64,000 nucleotides of DNA from Francisella persica ATCC VR-331 (GTDB taxonomy: Bacteria > Pseudomonadota > Gammaproteobacteria > Francisellales > Francisellaceae): contig NZ_CP013022.1 of the NCBI RefSeq assembly GCF_001653955.1, forward strand, positions 310,001 through 374,000. The letters run 5' to 3'. Positions 1 through 10,600 of this stretch are shown piece by piece. How positions within the stretch are numbered: position 1 is the stretch's first letter; each line of letters opens with the position of its first letter. Made by a program: the position numbers and the translations under genes. The notes under the pieces were generated by a model. It searched no databases and was not told where the DNA came from. It worked only from the letters and a program-made list of their open reading frames with translations.

Positions 1-849
1 GTAAAGAAGTGAGTACCAAAATATCTATCTAAAGTTAATAAACCTAAAGTCACAGTTAAAACTGGAAAAGCAGCAATTATAAGGATAACCGAACATAAAG
101 AAGCCAAAGTAAAGATAGGCATCTAAGTAAAGATAGGCATCTTCATAAGAGTCATACCCTTGCAACGCATTTTGATAATAGTTACAAAGAAGTTAATACC
201 AGTCATTAGTGAACCAATACTTGATATTTGCAGACCCCATATATAGTAGTCAGTACCTACTTGTAGGGCTATATGTCATTTCTGAGAATGGTGGATAAGC
301 CAACCATCCAGCATGCGCAAAATCACCAACTAATAATGAAATATTTATCAGCATCGCACCGACAACAAACAACCAGAAACTCAAAGAGTTCATATACGGG
401 AACGCAACATCTCTAGCACCAATCTGTAGAGGAATTACCCAGTTCATTAGTGCAAATATCAATGGCATCGCCACAAAGAAAATCATAATTACACCATGAG
501 CAGTAAAAATTTGGTCAAAATGCTCAGGAATTAGATACCCAGTACTATCACCAGCTGCTAATGCTTGTTGTGTCCTCATCATCGCAGCATCAACAAAGCC
601 ACGAAACATCATAACCAACGCAACTATAGTGTACATTGTGTCTATTTTCTTATGATCGATAGTAGTAACCCATTCGCTCCATAAGTAACTCCATTTTCTA
701 AAATATGTAATACCACCTAATAGTGCCACACCTGCAAATACGATACCAATAAACATTGACAATATGATTAATTGTTGGTTTACTGGTTCATATAGATATG
801 GAAACACTAAATGTGGATTACTTAGTTTTCCAATTAATGCTTCTAGCAT
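1..849 (-). pseudogene. cyoB: cyoB, cytochrome bo3 ubiquinol oxidase subunit I, decayed and partial (continues beyond position 1)
   Basis: The reading frame begins at the ATG at 849, behind an AGGAGA ribosome site, and follows E. coli CyoB closely ([30 protein letters not shown]). It breaks after about 195 residues. An extra base in the two-T run at 261-262 shifts the frame, and removing it restores [17 protein letters not shown] second lesion follows: an 18-bp tandem duplication at 107-142 puts an in-frame TAG after KMPIFT. Beyond it the frame continues with recognisable CyoB ([23 protein letters not shown]) to the window edge. Subunit I carries haem b, haem o3 and CuB, so the break should abolish the oxidase. 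The cyoA partner upstream is also broken. The remaining cyo genes lie outside the window. Confidence 0.93.
107..142. repeat. 18-bp perfect tandem duplication inside cyoB
   Basis: Two identical 18-bp units (107-124 and 125-142) lie head to tail within the decayed cyoB. The length is a multiple of three, so the frame is kept, but the junction creates a TAG stop on the minus strand. CyoB homologues have the encoded MPIFT segment once, so the second unit is an added copy. Confidence 0.95.
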
Positions 850-929
850 ATTTGTCTCCTATTTTAAATTACTACTTATTACTAAAACTCTACATATTGT
901 TATTCATATGCATACCCATGCTAGACATA

Positions 930-1800
930 TTATTCGCCATAATCTCCTGGCTTATAATTTGGCATCATGTAGTACATAACAATATCGTTAAATAAGTTCT
1001 TATAAACATGAGAATAGTATGCTACTGGATTATTTATAGAATCTTTGACAAGATAGTTCCAGAAGTAATCCCATGTTAAAGACTGATGTTTACCATTTTT
1101 AACTTCTTTAACCCATTTATCAAAATCAGCCTGACTCGTAACTTTTGCATAAAACTGCATTTCAGCGAAACCTATACCAGTATAATTTGCTGAAAAACCT
1201 CTATACTTACCTTCATGAATTGCTATCAAATGTAATTGTGTAGTCATACCAGTCATCGCATAAATCTGTCCAGCTAACTCTGGTATAAAAAATGAGTTCA
1301 TCGGTGCTGCCGAAGTTATCTTAAAGTTAACTGGACGATCCTTAGGAATCTCAATGTAGTTAACAGTAGCGATATCATACTCTGGATAAACAAACATCCA
1401 CTTCCAATTTAACGCTACCACGTCTATCTCAACAGGCTTTTTGTCAGACTCTAATGGTTTATGCGGACTTAACGAATGTGTAGTTTTCCATGTAACAATT
1501 GCTAGTATAAGAATTATTATAAATGGCACACCCCAACAGATTATCTCTAGCTTATTACTATGACTCCAAGTTGGTCTGTACTCAGAGTTAGCACCATCGC
1601 GGTACTTCCAAAGCAAACCAAAGAGTCAAGATTATAACCGGTACAACTACAAAAAGCATAAGAACAATTGCAAATATAAGCAATTGTTTTTCTTGTGCTG
1701 TAATGACACCCATCGGATGCCATATACCCCCTTTACAACCAGATAAAGACATAACTCCGATTACACTAGACAATATTAGCAAGTATTTTTTCCAGTTCAT
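930..1800 (-). pseudogene. cyoA: cyoA, cytochrome bo3 ubiquinol oxidase subunit II, frameshifted
   Basis: This would be the lipoprotein subunit II of the proton-pumping bo3 quinol oxidase. The start at 1800 gives a signal peptide with lipobox LSGC and a first membrane helix, but the frame runs out at 1588. The rest (LWKYRDGANSEYRPTWSHSNKLE and onward) sits in another frame at 930-1616. One surplus T in the run at 1610-1612 explains the break, since removing it joins WFA to WKYRDGAN as in E. coli CyoA. Past the stop at 930, another frame encodes a short Met/His-rich tail down to a stop at 890-892, which may be a lost C-terminal extension. It lies 5' of cyoB in the usual cyoA-cyoB order. Confidence 0.92.
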
Positions 1801-1998
1801 TGTGAATGCATTCCCTGTAAATTTAAAACTAAAATATAACCTTAATATTTAAGAGCATACTTTACCAATCTAGTAGATTTATATAGTACAATTACATAGT
1901 AGATATCAAAAAAAACTCTCATTAAACAATGTATTATTATGTTTAAATGTAAAAAAGTATTAGTTATACTCAATCCTAACTAAATCAATTATACTACA

Positions 1999-3164
1999 AT
2001 GTACAGCAACGAACTTAAAATAACAGTAAATATATCACTAATATACAGCTTTAGAATGATTGGTTTATTTATAATATTTCCTATTTTCAGCTTGTATATA
2101 AACTACCTAGAATATGCTACACCATTTTTAATAGGACTAGCGCTTGGAGTATACGGACTAAGCCAAGCTGTGTTACAAATTGTGCTAAGCATCCTATCAG
2201 ACAAATTTGGACGTAAACCAATTATATTTGTAGGATTAATACTTTTCATAATTGGTAGTATAGTTGCTGCCTGCTCAAGCACTATATATGGCATAGTCAT
2301 TGGTCGAGCAATCCAAGGAGCTGGTGCAATAGGCAGCACCTTAACTGCTCTTGTGGCTGACTCAACTAAAGAAGAAAATCGCCTCAAAGCAATGTCTTTA
2401 ATAGGTATGTCGATTGGTTTCTCATTTTTAGTAGCAATGATGTTTAGCTCTATCCTAAATAGTATTATAGGTTTATCAGGAATTTTTTGGCTTACTGCAG
2501 TATTTGGTACTATAAGCATTTTCATGCTTACAAAGATACCTACACCAAAAGCACCAAGCTTCAACCATGAAGCAAAACCAGTTTTTAGACTAATCAAATA
2601 TGTAATTTTCCACAAAGAATTACTTAAACTTAACTATGGCATATTCAGTCTTCATGCCATTAGTAATTCCGCCAATCTTGACAAATATTCTTAACATAGC
2701 TGCTAACTATCAATGGTTAGTATACTTACCAGTTTTAATTATCTCTTCTAGTTTAATGTTCCCTTTTGTGATGATTGCCGAAGTACAACGCAAAATGAAA
2801 AAGTATTTTATTATTGCAGTGGCACTACTAGGGATATGCCTAGTACTTTTAGTGGTTAGTTACAAACATACTTTTTTGCTAGCTATTATCCTGATATTTT
2901 TTTTGCTGCATTTACTTTTTTGGAGTCTTGTTTACCTTCATGGGTATCAAAAATAGCTCCTATTGGTAGTAAAGGTACAGCAATTGGAGTATTCTCTAGT
3001 TGTTAATTTTTTGGTATTTTATCGGTGGTATAATTGGTGGTATTGCTTATCATCACTTTGGTATTACCGGTGTGCTTATCTTCTGCACAGTTATATCAGC
3101 ATTTTGGTTTATGATTAGCTTGATAATGGCTGAGCCAACTTATTTAAATTCAAAATGTTTATAA
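1999..3164 (+). pseudogene. MFS transporter, YajR-like, decayed
   Basis: The first 200 or so codons give a clean MFS N-terminal half, with the loop motif SDKFGRKP (near residue 68) and GRAIQGAGAIGST. After NYGIFSLHA near 2655 the frame is lost. The continuation (MPLVIPPILTNIL and further membrane helices) is in another frame at 2663-2956, so a small deletion is likely there. A third frame then gives LESCLPSWVSKIAPIGSKGTAIG, a stop at about 3004, and a last shift into a frame ending at 3164. The order of fragments matches a YajR-type drug/sugar MFS protein, for which ESCLPSW.SKIAP is typical. At least three lesions make a functional product very unlikely. Substrate unknown. Confidence 0.88.
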
Positions 3165-3610
3165 GCTAGGTACACTAGACCTAAAGAAAATCTAAATCAG
3201 ATACCCCGCAAACAAAAAGGTATATAAATAATCTATTTATAGGAAAATGCTTATTTATATCAAAGTCAATAAAAAAGAATTTGATGAAAAAGATCTTATT
3301 GAAAAAATTAATTTAAAAAAATGTTAGAAAAATTAGAAGATTTATTTTCAACAAATACATTCATTTGGTCATAAGACTATTACTTTAACATTACCAACTA
3401 ATATTAAATAACGTATAAAAACTCTATTAATTTGATACAAGAAAGACTGTTGAGAAAATAAATATTCTAAAATAACTGAGCTACTATTAAAAAGCATTAT
3501 AACTCCATAAGTAGCTTATTTACAGATGATCAAAATTCAAAACATGTTGTTTAAATAAACTATTTTAATTGGTATGATTGTGCAACCCTTTAATATCTCA
3601 GCTAAATATA
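3165..3610. other. 446-bp stretch without an intact gene; possible small relic
   Basis: A short frame starting at 3247 (MLIYIKVNKKEFDEKD) stops after 26 codons. Nearby frames read LEKLEDLFSTNTFIWS and KTITLTLPTNIK before stopping. This looks like a decayed small gene on the plus strand, but I do not recognise it. No tRNA, strong promoter or hairpin terminator is visible. Confidence 0.4.
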
Positions 3611-6600
3611 TTATAATTGCTTATAATTAGACATTTTAGATTTACCCTTCTTAAGCAAAAAATATAATATTGGACAAGAATATAAAACTAAAATAGAACC
3701 AAAAACTATTCCCATCACTAAAATTGTTGCAATTTGAAATCTACTATTAGCATAATTCCCATTATCAAAAAATAGAGAAATTAATCCTATCGACATAGCT
3801 AATGTAGTTATCATAATGGCTCTAATTCTAGACTTTGAACCACTTATAATAGAGCTTATGAGACTAAACCCAGATTTTTGGCGATTATCTATTGCACTAC
3901 ATAATAAAACACAATGTTTTGTCATTAAACCCATTAGAGTAACCAATGATAAAATCGTATAAATATTAAAACTACCAGCTATTAAATATAATCCCCATAA
4001 ACCAAAACTTATACAAACAGGCACGCTACCTAGGATTATAACAGGCATTAGGAAACTATTAAATCTAGCATACATTAACAAATAAAGACCAATTAGTGCC
4101 ACTAATATAAACAAAGTGAAAAATTCTGATAACTCTATTAAAGTTTTTGTTTTTTCAGAATATGAAATACTTGAACCATCAGGTAAATTATCATTTATTT
4201 CTTCAATAAACTTAATGGCTTGGCTTAGTTCAACATTCGGTTTAGTAACTGCATGAGCATTTAGAGAAAACTGCTCGTTAAACCTAAAAATACTACTAGG
4301 AGCACTTGATTTAAAAATACTACAAACTTGTCTGAGTTGTACGTTACTTTCACCATCTTTTTGATTTTTTATACTAATTGATTCTATTTTAGACAAATCT
4401 TTTGAAGCACTATCATCTAATCTAAATACTATATCATAAACATTATTTCCTTCTTCAAAAACTTCTATTTTACGTTGATTAAGAAATATATCCAAAAGAT
4501 CAGCAAAATCTTTTTCAGTTATCCCGTATTTGAATAATTTATTTTTATTACAATTGACTCCAATATCTTGGACAATTCCTGGTGCAATTGTATAAAAGTC
4601 ATCAAAAGTATTCATCATTTTTTCACTAATAATAGATGGAACTATCTGTAGATTTTTGGGAGATTTGGAATTATTAATGTAAAAATCTAACTCATAAGAC
4701 CCTGATGCACTTCCAGCGTTTTTATTCTGAGCAATTTTAGCAGAAACATCTCCACCAACAGAAATGTTAGCTAGCTTGTTATTTATATTATCTAGAGTTT
4801 CCTCAGATTTTGATCGATCCTGCAAAGTTAACCAAATTGTTGAAACAGGCGACTCTTCTATCATTAAAGATGATTTAATATTATGATCTGATTTTATAGT
4901 ATTAAATATTTTCTGCATATATGTATGAATATATTTTAAACTTGTATTTGGTGAAAAAGTATTCTCTATAATAATCATATCTTTTTTTTCAAAAGGCTCG
5001 ACTTCTATTCTCAATTTTGTTTTTGCAAAGTAGAATCCCAAAAATGTAATTACAAAAATCATGAGTATAAATAACAATGGTTTTCTTATAGCTTTTATCA
5101 AGGTTTTAAGATATAATTTAGTTATTAACTTAAATAATGTATTAATAACTTTAATTACAAAATTGTGACCAGGTCTTTTTGCTAATTTTAAAAAAAGTAC
5201 TGGAGTTAAGGTAAAAGCTACTAGAAAAGATATAAGCATTGAAGATACAATAGTTAAAGCAAATTCTTGTAAAATTCTTCCTATTTCTCCCTGCATAAAT
5301 ATACACGGTATATATATTACAACCAATGTCAACATCAAGACTAGCACCGATACAAATAAATTTGAAATAGCTTTGCTTATACTATCAATTGCATTATTTT
5401 TTTTATTATAATAATGTTCTGCATTCTCTATAACAACTATTGAATCATCAACAACTAAGCCAATAGCTAATACCATCGCGAGCATAGTAACGTTATTAAT
5501 TGTATAACCAAATAAATAAAGTGCTATAAAGCTACCTGATAAAGACACTGGTATAGCAAGTATAGCTATTGACGAGTAGCGCAAAGACCCAATCAACAAA
5601 TACACTATCACTGATACTAATATAATTGCTTCTATTAAAGTATGGGTAGTATCATCAAAAGCTTTCAATACATCCTTACTCTCATCAATAATTATTTCAA
5701 ACTTTATATCACTATTTATTTTAGAGTAATTTTTAATGAATTTATTTATATTTTTTGAGAAGTCTACAGGGTTAAAACCATTTTTAACAAAAAGTCCTAG
5801 CAATACTACCTTCTTTTCATTACCATAAGCAAAACTAGATTCTTCTTTGTCTTTAAACTCTATTTTAGCTATATTTTTTAGTTTAACCGCTACTCCATTA
5901 CTATCAATTTCAATATTATCAAAATCTTCTACAAGATTGACAAATCTGTTAAAAGAAATATATTCAGTTTTATAGTTATTAGAAACTTTGCCACCAGAAA
6001 AATTAGAATTTGCCTGTGACAAATCAGCCATCAACTGATCAACAGAAATATCATATTTAAATATCCTATCAATTAAAGCACTAACATAAAGTGTTTTTTC
6101 TCTATTTCCAAAAATAAGAGCTTTAGAATAGCCATCTACATATTTTAATTTTTGTTTTATATTAACAATCTCAGAATTTGATATCTCTTTACCATTACAA
6201 GAGTATATAGAGACATACATGATGGGCTTAGATAAAAAACTATCAGTTGAAACTATAGGCTCTTTAGTACCCTCAGGTAAGATATTCTTATTCTTAGAAA
6301 TTAAATCCCTAACCTCATTGACTGAGTTCTGGATAGCTTTACCAGATTTAATATTTAATTCTATTTTACTTTCACCAATTTCACTAAATGAACTAATTGA
6401 TTCAAGACCGTCTACGGTAGATAAAATTTCCTCTATTGGTTTTGTTATTTGTTTTTCAATAAGCTGAGCTTTTACTCCAGGATTATTAATTGTCACATAT
6501 ATACTTGACACTGGTAATTCAGGGATTAATTTAATCTTTAACTTCGAATAACAATATATACCAAGCAAACATATAATTAGATTAATTACAATGAAAACAC

Positions 6601-6625
6601 TACCATGTTGTATTGAAATTTTCAT
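3611..6625 (-). CDS. RND (AcrB/MexF-type) inner-membrane efflux pump
   Basis: The 1004-residue product has the RND layout: a membrane helix at residues 8-27, a large periplasmic loop, a helix bundle near 325-480, a second periplasmic loop, and a last bundle near 840-990. Helix 4 holds AIGLVVDDSIVVIEN with the paired Asp residues of the proton relay. The C-terminal half keeps the matching Lys in GLMTKHCVLL. Such pumps drive proton-coupled export through a periplasmic adaptor and an outer-membrane channel. The start overlaps the stop of the adaptor gene by 4 bp (ATGA), which implies translational coupling. It is last in a three-gene operon with the adaptor and a giant coiled-coil protein. No outer-membrane channel gene is next to it. 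Substrate unknown. Confidence 0.93.
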   Translation of the reverse strand: MKISIQHGSVFIVINLIICLLGIYCYSKLKIKLIPELPVSSIYVTINNPGVKAQLIEKQITKPIEEILSTVDGLESISSFSEIGESKIELNIKSGKAIQNSVNEVRDLISKNKNILPEGTKEPIVSTDSFLSKPIMYVSIYSCNGKEISNSEIVNIKQKLKYVDGYSKALIFGNREKTLYVSALIDRIFKYDISVDQLMADLSQANSNFSGGKVSNNYKTEYISFNRFVNLVEDFDNIEIDSNGVAVKLKNIAKIEFKDKEESSFAYGNEKKVVLLGLFVKNGFNPVDFSKNINKFIKNYSKINSDIKFEIIIDESKDVLKAFDDTTHTLIEAIILVSVIVYLLIGSLRYSSIAILAIPVSLSGSFIALYLFGYTINNVTMLAMVLAIGLVVDDSIVVIENAEHYYNKKNNAIDSISKAISNLFVSVLVLMLTLVVIYIPCIFMQGEIGRILQEFALTIVSSMLISFLVAFTLTPVLFLKLAKRPGHNFVIKVINTLFKLITKLYLKTLIKAIRKPLLFILMIFVITFLGFYFAKTKLRIEVEPFEKKDMIIIENTFSPNTSLKYIHTYMQKIFNTIKSDHNIKSSLMIEESPVSTIWLTLQDRSKSEETLDNINNKLANISVGGDVSAKIAQNKNAGSASGSYELDFYINNSKSPKNLQIVPSIISEKMMNTFDDFYTIAPGIVQDIGVNCNKNKLFKYGITEKDFADLLDIFLNQRKIEVFEEGNNVYDIVFRLDDSASKDLSKIESISIKNQKDGESNVQLRQVCSIFKSSAPSSIFRFNEQFSLNAHAVTKPNVELSQAIKFIEEINDNLPDGSSISYSEKTKTLIELSEFFTLFILVALIGLYLLMYARFNSFLMPVIILGSVPVCISFGLWGLYLIAGSFNIYTILSLVTLMGLMTKHCVLLCSAIDNRQKSGFSLISSIISGSKSRIRAIMITTLAMSIGLISLFFDNGNYANSRFQIATILVMGIVFGSILVLYSCPILYFLLKKGKSKMSNYKQL

Positions 6626-7686
6626 AATTTTTCTAAACTTACTTTAGCACTTGGATATAATCTTCTACTACTAGCAACAATAACTTTATCATTTTTACCT
6701 AGCGAGGATGATATTTGTAAATAATCATTGTAAGACTTATTTACTTTTACAAAAACTTTTTCTGCTTTACCATTATTATATTTATAAACAAAATATTGAT
6801 CATCATCCATAAATACAGATTGTTTAGGTACTAACATCATTTTATTTTCATCTAAAAAAAATACTCTGATCTTGACAAATAAACCAGGAAGTAATTCTCT
6901 ATCAGAGTTAGGTACCACACCTTCAATGTGCACTGAATGGCTACCATCTTTCGAGATTTCAGAAGATTCAAAAACGTCTACATTAATAAATTTATCTATA
7001 GACTGAACATATGCTTCAATAATAGCTTCTTTACTATTTTTAAATTTTCTATAATCATCCTCTTCCATATCAAAAGAAATTCTAATTTTGTCAATATTAT
7101 CTATAGTAGCAATCTTATCTTTAGTAGCTATATACTCGCCTTCAGATACCGATTTAGATTCTACTATACCATTAGTAGGCGACAATATATAACTTTTTTC
7201 TTTTTCATCTAACAGTTCATAATATTTTTGTTTATTATTCAAATAATCTAATCTAAACTTACTATATTCAAGATGGCTAGCAGCACCTTTATCTACTAAC
7301 TTTCTCATTGCTTCAGCTTGTTTATATTTAGTTTCATATATTTCTTTTTGTATTTCTATTTTAGAATCAACTAATTCTGTATCAAAAGATAACAATAAAT
7401 CTCCTTTCTTCACAAAAGTCCCGAGGGAAAAAGTAATATTTTGAGCTACTCCTGATGATTTAGCTTTTATAGTAAACACCTCATAAGCACTAGTTTTTCC
7501 AAATAAATCTAATTCATGATATGAGTCTTGTTCTTTAATACTCTCAACTTCAACAACTATCGGTAATTTATTTTTAGAATTTTCTCTCCCTTTTATAGCT
7601 GTAACATGATCTGACTTTTTAATGTAAAAAAATACAGATGCTAGAATAATTACACCAATAAAAATAATACTACTTTTCTTTCCCAT
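6622..7686 (-). CDS. RND periplasmic adaptor (membrane-fusion protein, HlyD/AcrA family)
   Basis: The 354-residue product has one N-terminal membrane segment (about residues 6-22) and no lipobox. A split lipoyl-like domain follows (FSLGTFVKKGDLLLSFDTE, then YILSPTNGIVESKSVSEGEY), with a short helical hairpin of about 55 residues between the halves, and then beta-barrel and membrane-proximal regions. This is the adaptor layout that links an RND pump to an outer-membrane channel. The hairpin is short. The start lies 8 bp after the stop of the coiled-coil gene, and the end overlaps the pump gene by 4 bp, so the three genes form one transcription unit. The family call is firm, but the cargo cannot be inferred. 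Confidence 0.92.
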   Translation of the reverse strand: MGKKSSIIFIGVIILASVFFYIKKSDHVTAIKGRENSKNKLPIVVEVESIKEQDSYHELDLFGKTSAYEVFTIKAKSSGVAQNITFSLGTFVKKGDLLLSFDTELVDSKIEIQKEIYETKYKQAEAMRKLVDKGAASHLEYSKFRLDYLNNKQKYYELLDEKEKSYILSPTNGIVESKSVSEGEYIATKDKIATIDNIDKIRISFDMEEDDYRKFKNSKEAIIEAYVQSIDKFINVDVFESSEISKDGSHSVHIEGVVPNSDRELLPGLFVKIRVFFLDENKMMLVPKQSVFMDDDQYFVYKYNNGKAEKVFVKVNKSYNDYLQISSSLGKNDKVIVASSRRLYPSAKVSLEKL

Positions 7687-7694
7687 ATTTAAAC

Positions 7695-10600
7695 TTAATA
7701 TTTTTTTAATTCATTACTTAATTTTTTTACTGGAGTAACCGAAGAAATCTTCTCACCATATCGTATATTTTGATCGCTTTGCCAATCCCTAATAGGTTTA
7801 CATATATTGTTTTCTAAGGAGACCTTACCTTGCTTAGGTTTCGTTGTGTAACCAAATTTATCAGCATCCCCAAATAACTCAGCTAGACCAAAGCTTTTTG
7901 TATTCTGATTTCCTGACATATTTAATGTTTTCAAACTACTTTTATAATCATTTTTTTGTAAATTTTTATGTAATGAGTCTAAGGTTTTTAACTTACTATT
8001 TATAGAGCTTGGCTTGCTATCTCCTATACCTAACAATTGTGCTTTTCCATAATTATCTCTAAGTTTATTTAGTTGCCTTCTCGCTTCTTCGATAATTTGT
8101 TCTTTTTGTTTCATCTCAGCTTCTATCTTAGCTAACAGCTTTGCTTCTCTTGCAACAATACCTTTTTTAGAATTTACCTCTTGCTCCTTCCTAGTTAATT
8201 TCTTAAATTCACCATCAACAATACCTTTTTTAAAATTTACTTCTTGTTCTTTCCTAGTTAATTTCTTAAATTCACCATCAACAATACCTTTTTTAAAATT
8301 TACTTCTTGTTCTTTCTTAGTTAATTTCTTAAATTCACCATCAACAATACCTTTTTTAAAATTTACTTCTTGTTCTTTCTTAGTTAATTTCTTAAATTCA
8401 CCATTAACAATACTTTTTTTAAAGTTTACTTCTTGTTCTTTCTTAGTTAATTTCTTAAATTCACCATCAACAATACCTTTTTTAGAATTTACTTCTTGTT
8501 CTTTCCTAATTAACTGTTTTACCCCTCTCTCAATAGCTTCTCTTCTCAACTTTATTTCAGTTTCATGCTTAGCTAATTGCCTTGACTCTTTTTCAATAAT
8601 CTCTTTTCTTAATTTTATATCAATTTCCTGTTTAGCTAACTTTTTATCTATTTTTTCTAAATTTTCTTTCTCGTTTACAGCCTTCTTACTTGAATTTCCT
8701 TTTGGATCATTGGATCTCTTCTCTAAATCAGCTAAATGAGCCTTTAATTCAGATGATTCATTATTAAGTTTATCTAACTGGTATTGCAATTCATAATGCT
8801 GACTACGTAATTCCTTATATTCTTCTAGTTGATTCTCTAAATTAGATCTCTCTTCTTGAAGATCAGTCAATTCATCTTGTAATCCTTGTGAATTAGCATT
8901 AGATTTTTCCAATTCATCTTTAATTCGCTTAACTTCTAATTCTGAATTACCTAACTTCTCTTCTAATTCTTTTGACTGATCATTAGCCATAGCTAACTGC
9001 TCTTGTAATCCTTGTGAATTAGCATTAGAAGCTCTTAGCTCTTGCTCTAACTCAGTCAATTTAGTATTAGCATCTTTTAGCTTCTCTTCTAATTCTTTTG
9101 ACTGATCATTAGCCATAGCTAACTGCTCTTGTAATCCTTGTGAATTAGCATTAGAAGCTCTTAGCTCTTGCTCTAACTCAGTCAATTTAGTATTAGCATC
9201 TTTTAGCTTCTCTTCTAATTCTTTTGACTGATCATTAGCCATAGCTAACTGCTCTTGTAATCCTTGTGAATTAGCATTAGAAGCTCTTAGCTCTTGCTCT
9301 AACTCAGTCAATTTAGTATTAGCATCTTTTAGCTTCTCTTCTAATTCTTTTGACTGATCATTAGCCATAGCTAACTGCTCTTGTAATCCTTGTGAATTAG
9401 CATTAGAAGCTCTTAGCTCTTGCTCTAACTCAGTCAATTTAGTATTAGCATCTTTTAGCTTCTCTTCTAATTCTTTTGACTGATCATTAGCCATAGCTAA
9501 CTGCTCTTGTAATCCTTGTGAATTAGCATTAGATTTTTCCAATTCATCTTTAATTCGCTTAACTTCTAATTCTGAATTACCTAACTTCTCTTCTAATTCT
9601 TTTGACTGATCATTAGCCATAGCTAACTGCTCTTGTAATCCTTGTGAATTAGCATTAGAAGCTCTTAGCTCTTGCTCTAACTCAGTCAATTTAGTATTAG
9701 CATCTTTTAGCTTCTCTTCTAATTCTTTTGACTGATCATTAGCCATAGCTAACTGCTCTTGTAATCCTTGTGAATTAGCATTAGATTTTTCCAATTCATC
9801 TTTAATTCGCTTAACTTCTAATTCTGAATTACCTAACTTCTCTTCTAATTCTTTTGACTGATCATTAGCCATAGCTAACTGCTCTTGTAATCCTTGTGAA
9901 TTAGCATTAGAAGCTCTTAGCTCTTGCTCTAACTCAGTCAATTTAGTATTAGCATCTTTTAGCTTCTCTTCTAATTCTTTTGACTGATCATTAGCCATAG
10001 CTAACTGCTCTTGTAATCCTTGTGAATTAGCATTAGAAGCTCTTAGCTCTTGCTCTAACTCAGTCAATTTAGTATTAGCATCTTTTAGCTTCTCTTCTAA
10101 TTCTTTTGACTGATCATTAGCCATAGCTAACTGCTCTTGTAATCCTTGTGAATTAGCATTAGATTTTTCCAATTCATCTTTAATTCGCTTAACTTCTAAT
10201 TCTGAATTACCTAACTTCTCTTCTAATTCTTTTGACTGATCATTAGCCATAGCTAACTGCTCTTGTAATCCTTGTGAATTAGCATTAGAAGCTCTTAGCT
10301 CTTGCTCTAACTCAGTCAATTTAGTATTAGCATCTTTTAGCTTCTCTTCTAATTCTTTTGACTGATCATTAGCCATAGCTAACTGCTCTTGTAATCCTTG
10401 TGAATTAGCATTAGATTTTTCCAATTCATCTTTAATTCGCTTAACTTCTAATTCTGAATTACCTAACTTCTCTTCTAATTCTTTTGACTGATCATTAGCC
10501 ATAGCTAACTGCTCTTGTAATCCTTGTGAATTAGCATTAGAAGCTCTTAGCTCTTGCTCTAACTCAGTCAATTTAGTATTAGCATCTTTTAGCTTCTCTT

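Noticed and set aside
255-266. Palindrome CCTACTTGTAGG as an operator
   Set aside because: It lies inside cyoB coding sequence and appears to be created by the frameshifting extra base.
2103-2615. A 170-codon minus-strand frame
   Set aside because: It is the shadow of the decayed MFS gene, which has clear family motifs on the plus strand.
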